DNA from: Mastigias papua
Lineage: Eukaryota > Cnidaria > Scyphozoa > Rhizostomeae > Mastigiidae
Reading direction: 5' to 3'
DNA length: 64,000 nucleotides
Assembly: GCA_964019165.1 (NCBI GenBank)
Contig: OZ025274.1
Span: 13,247,358-13,311,357 of the forward strand
Shown: one piece after another, positions 52,388 to 64,000 of the stretch
Numbering within the stretch: position 1 is the stretch's first letter
How the letters are laid out: every line of letters starts with the position of its first letter
The notes under the pieces: generated by a model
What the model was told of the DNA's origin: nothing
Databases searched by the model: none
What the model saw: the letters and a program-made list of their open reading frames with translations, nothing else
Made by a program: the position numbers and the translations under genes

Positions 52388-52590
52388 TTGGGTGAGTGGC
52401 CAAGTCGTTAGAGCGCTTGACTGCTGAGCAAAACATGGATGGTCCGAGCCAAACCCCCGGACCAAAGGTGGGATGCTCGCTCACTGTCCACCCAGCAGCA
52501 AATGGGTACCTGGTGGCAACACTGGGGAAGTTAAAGGTGGCGAGGAAAGGAACTGGCCACCCTACCTCACTATGCCGAAAGCTCAGAATA
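52388..52590 (+). mobile_element. tRNA-derived SINE, best copy
   Basis: The A box TGGCCAAGTCGTTAGAGC and a B-box-like GGTCCGAGCC form a tRNA-related head, followed by CTCACTGTCCACCCAGCAGC, GGGTACCTGGTGGCAACACT and GGAACTGGCCACCCTACC. Confidence 0.75.
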
Positions 52591-52639
52591 AGTGTCCTCT
52601 CTAGAGATTTTGGCATTATATATCTGAAATCAAAATCGA

Positions 52640-55600
52640 ACATATATAAGTAGTAAATAAAAATACTTTTTCTAATATAATTTAAAAAGTTGACAAAAAG
52701 TTACTCAAAAAAGTTCTGAAGGTATAAACGACGTTCAAAGGATTCAGAATGAATTCAAGGCATGCACATGGAAACTTAGCTTTGTAAAACAGCCCATGAT
52801 CGACGACGCCAATGGTAGGATAATAGAATGCCTTTCCTAACCTTTAAAAATCTGCAACAGACGTCTTAAATCCTTTGTTTCCGGATTATACCAGTATTCA
52901 CAACAATTACTTTGGATGTATATGTACTGGTAAAACCGTGTCTAGATCCTTCACAATTCTACATGTGTAGAGGATTTAGCAAGAAGTCCGAGCATTTTAT
53001 TTTAATAAGCTCAAAACTATGTCCTATGTTATTGTCGATTAGTGTAGCGTTCCATCGTCTTTTCGTTTTTTGATAGGTAATATCGGGGAAAGACCTTGAG
53101 GCCTATAGCAAAGCTCCCTGCAAAAGACGATAAAGAAAGGCTTAGTACAGGATGGCGGCTTCAAATAAGAGGTTGGGGGCTAAATGTACATAGTGGGGAG
53201 CTACTAACAATAACACTGCTTGATAAAGGTTAGGAAAATCGCTGGCTGAAGCCCCCAAGCTTTCCCCAGCAACGTTATGCTTATAAAGGTAAGTTATTGG
53301 ACTCTGGGAAGGAGGAAGGTAAGATGTTCTATAATATAAAATTATTGGGTCATTGCACAGAGCTATTTGTTTAAAGCTCATAACGAGTTATAGGCGTGTC
53401 CGCGTTATGGTGTATACGTCTTATAGGGATTCCAATGTATATCGTGGAGAATTTCAAAAGAAAGGTATCTCCTATAGTTAACAAAGAGAAGGAGGGGGGG
53501 GGGAATTATCCATAATTTTGGTTAAATATAGTAAGGTATGGTTCGTGAAGCTTTTGGCAATTTTTATCTTGCAGGTAAAAGTTGATGTGACCAGTAACGA
53601 TCATGGCTAGTCGGTACCTCGTTCAAGCTTGTCTTGATATTGCTTTTTGACTATGCTTTGTGCGCCACCGTCGACAGTTAATGCGGTGAAAAATCACAAA
53701 TGAATTAAAGTTTTTTTAGCCTCTCTCACAGTCAAGATTGTACATCGCATAAATCCTCTTATACCGTATGCTATCTTAAGGAATCCGATTTGAAATCCTG
53801 TTATCCATGACGAATGGTTTTCATATGTATGATAAAGAAGAAGTTTTGTGTTAAAATGGAAGCTAAAAGACCGACGGTACCGAAAATAATTCAATTTATA
53901 TGCAGGTGGAGGTAGTTGGCTTTATTGTTCACGAGATTAAAGGTTATTTGTAGGCATTCAGCAGTTTGTAATGCAAGGCAGGATCAGATGAATGTGTACA
54001 TCTGTCTTTTGGGGTTGAAATCAAAGTCGTGACTAGCATATACAGTTTTTATGATGTTGTAACAATAGGCGGCAAAAGAATAAAAAGGCTCAAGTCTTAT
54101 AGCCTGCTTCTACCTCTCATCTAAAATTATGTCTGGTGAATGCAAAAGGGCTTGAGGGATGTCGTATCTGCAGGCGTGCAAGTAGAATTATTGAGGGCAA
54201 GCACGGTAAACGTTTTGTGAAAAGAAAATGTCTTGAAATGATATTTTCAAATTTAGTTGCACCCTTGATGTGTATATTTCGGGAAGCTTGCACCCATCGT
54301 ACATTTGTGAACGCTTTGGTGGGTACCCACCGATGACCTTTCCTGCTGATCTAATTGTAGCAATGACCTCTGACAAGTGCTAGAGACTGTTCTGGTACCC
54401 TCACTTTTTGTGATCACAAATAATGATGCCTCCAACGTAATCAGAATTAGCAAGCAAGAGCAATGGTGCGTCTATGTAGTTAAGCTGTGGCCTCAAGAAT
54501 GTTGCATTCTCAGATATAAATGTAATACACCTCCATGAGAAACAGAATAACTAGACAACTTTTCTTTTTGCTCCATTAGTGATAAAGATGGCTGACTCAC
54601 TAATATTTCGACATACACCCATACCGCATCAGTGCCAAATTCAAGTAACTGGACGATGCCTTATTGATGCAAAATGAAATATTGTTAAGTTAACAATTTT
54701 TATCAACGGACATATAGAAAGAACGTCTTGTCGTTCTGTTTGCCATAAATTTCTACGCACGATACAGTATTGTTTCGTATCTAGCAATCTTCAATCTAGA
54801 TTTACCAGCTTCAATTGTTTCTGTATTACAAGAGGACGATTATTAACTTTGAATTTAATCTAACAGATTACAATACAAGTGATGCTATCCTGCAAAGCGG
54901 TTTTCAGTATATTCATTTCTATCGCTTTTTAACTTTTCCCGTCCTTATTGTGTTGATGTGAATTTCCTGCGGAGGTGCAGTGAGTCAAAAAGAATGTTTG
55001 TTATCGATCTAATTTGAGCATGATAGCACAAACAATCGAGGTCATATGCCTGAAGGTGGATATTTGGATTTGAGAAATGGCCCTTTGAGTGCTATGTTAT
55101 GACATTCAAAAATATATAAAAAGTGAATGCACGACGAGAGGTAATGACGATGAATTCTGCTCGTGCTTCGGGCGGTATTTAGAATCGTAACAGAGAGTAG
55201 ACATTATAATAGCTAGTAACTTCTATCTTTATTCAAATGAATGTACACATGGTTCGGCCAGGAGACTCGCGTCCCTACCATTGAGCCTTCTAACTTTTAA
55301 CTCTAAACTCTAAACCAACTCAGCTCCAGCTCCTACTCTTCCTGTCTGTATCCTCTCCTCAGTCTTTCACAAGCACTGAGAGGCCAACTGACTAATAACG
55401 AAATGTGAGACGTCCTAATAAAAGATAAAAGTACTTTTGCAAGCTCTTAAATATCTGTCCCAGTCGTTCGAATAGCTCAAGTCACTAATCAGGTCAAAAT
55501 CCTTCATATTTGCAAATTAACGTTCAAAATTTTGAAGTGAATTTAAAGAAAACAAAAGACTCACATTAACAATTGTAATTTCATTAAAGGAACAGGACAC

Positions 55601-56079
55601 CTAGGCTTTCAAAATAGAAATTTTGTTTATCAGTAACTTAAAGTTTTTACTTTTATTGCAAGTAGAGTAAATAGCAGGTACACATCAGCTGCAAGTGGCC
55701 AGTATCCTAACTGCTTATCAATAAAATTATGTACGTATCTATGCATGAACTCTACAGCTAGTGACAACACTGCGAAAAACTAATATCGAAATATTGTGAA
55801 AAAAGTCAGGAGTCCATAGATTTCTTAAGATAATCTATGTATTTCAGTATTTTGCTTGAGAAGTGAGTGTCTGTTTGACTTTGCAACACTGCAGTGTCAT
55901 TCAAACTCAAATATCCTTGCCAAGAAAATCTGAAGGAAGTATTAATACTGAGAGCATGTCAGTTAATCAAGTTTTAGAACTGGGTTAAAAAAGTTTTATA
56001 CTTAAAGTCGTGTATACTGTTTTTGCGCGTATCATTTCTTATGTTTTAGTTGGGAGGACCTTTTGTCGTCAGCCCCGAG
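52640..56079. other. Noncoding stretch between the array and the Ig gene
   Basis: Short open frames only, without recognisable domains. No further PAN/EGF exon was found here, so the array ends with gene C. Confidence 0.4.
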
Positions 56080-56405
56080 AATTATTTTCGGTTGCTCAAC
56101 TCCAGAATTTCAGAATAGGCATTTTCAAAATGCGAATAAGCCTCCATGCTAGAGATTAAATTCTTTAATAAGCTCCCTCAGATAAACCGCAGCTGAGAGG
56201 ATGATGAAGACAATGTCATGGACTAATGTTTATATGTAGACTGTTATTTTTAATACAGTATTATGGAGAAAAAGGAATTTTGAAAATGATTTTTGCATGC
56301 GAGATGTGTTGGCTAAGTGCAAAGTACCCCCCTCCGTGAATAAGCCATCCCCTCGAATAGGTCCTATGCAAAATATTCAAAGGGGGCTAATTCGAGGATT
56401 TACTG
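56080..56405. mobile_element. Possible degraded MITE
   Basis: The right end (GGGGGCTAATTCGAGGATTT) and internal CCCCTCGAATAGG motifs resemble the TA-target elements at 23,267 and 59,438. The left end is not defined. Confidence 0.35.
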
Positions 56406-56595
56406 TAAGTCAGTAGAATGCTACTGTTGCACTAACAACAAACTTCGCCTCCGTGAAAGCAATGACACATAACAGAGCTTTGATTATTTGTCATGGGCGA
56501 TGAGAAGGAAGAAGCTAGGAAAGACTGCAAAATCGAAGTGTAACCGCCAAACTATTAAGCTATATCTAAAGACTTTGCATAATATGTGAGAAAAG

Positions 56596-64000
<7,405 letters not shown>

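Noticed and set aside
52640..56079. A fourth, decayed array copy to the right of gene C
   Set aside because: I looked for the EGF, PAN and GGGWT blocks and found none.

Overview
The window is a low-GC, repeat-choked piece of an animal nuclear genome. Genes are split by phase-consistent introns with GT-AG borders, many introns carry retroelement debris, and long (TA)n, (GT)n and (GTAT)n tracts occur throughout. The main gene family combines PAN, EGF, EGF and a fibrinogen-type start followed by a C-terminal domain. I associate that combination with anthozoan cnidarians (relatives of the coral skeletal organic matrix protein SOMP-5). I therefore read the window as cnidarian, probably anthozoan; this rests on family recognition, not on a search.

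Layout. 1-241: probable last exon of a cysteine-rich protein. 242-9,300: transposon remnants, including a Ty3/gypsy gag piece, a broken Ty1/copia element with both LTRs (3,667-7,118) and a hAT-like MITE with a perfect 8-bp target duplication. 10,240-49,552: a tandem array of three seven-exon genes, A (11,830-21,035), B (26,348-33,745) and C (36,702-49,552). In each copy the exon sizes are identical (29, 313, 133, 111, 114, 126 and 539 nt coding) and the reading frame stays open for 454 residues. Each gene is preceded by a related promoter-like block carrying CCAAT/ATTGG motifs, an E-box (CACGTG, or a one-base variant of it) and a TATA-like stretch. In A and C this block is a large imperfect palindrome. 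Introns of the three copies hold LINE, Penelope-like, RTE-like, solo-LTR and MITE insertions. 49,553-56,595: mostly noncoding, with a SINE, a MITE and a LINE fragment. 56,596-64,000+: the 5' part of an immunoglobulin-superfamily gene (signal-peptide exon and two phase 1-1 Ig exons), running off the right edge.

How the genes may work together. All four recognised genes encode predicted secreted or surface proteins built from adhesion and recognition modules. The three array paralogues are almost identical over the first 97 residues of the last exon. They then diverge sharply over the final 82 residues: 16 differences between A and B, 37 between A and C. This pattern suits a constant scaffold with a diversified binding face. 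Together with the neighbouring Ig gene, whose first domain lacks the canonical Ig cysteines, the locus is a candidate recognition, adhesion or biomineral-matrix cluster. That functional reading is inference.
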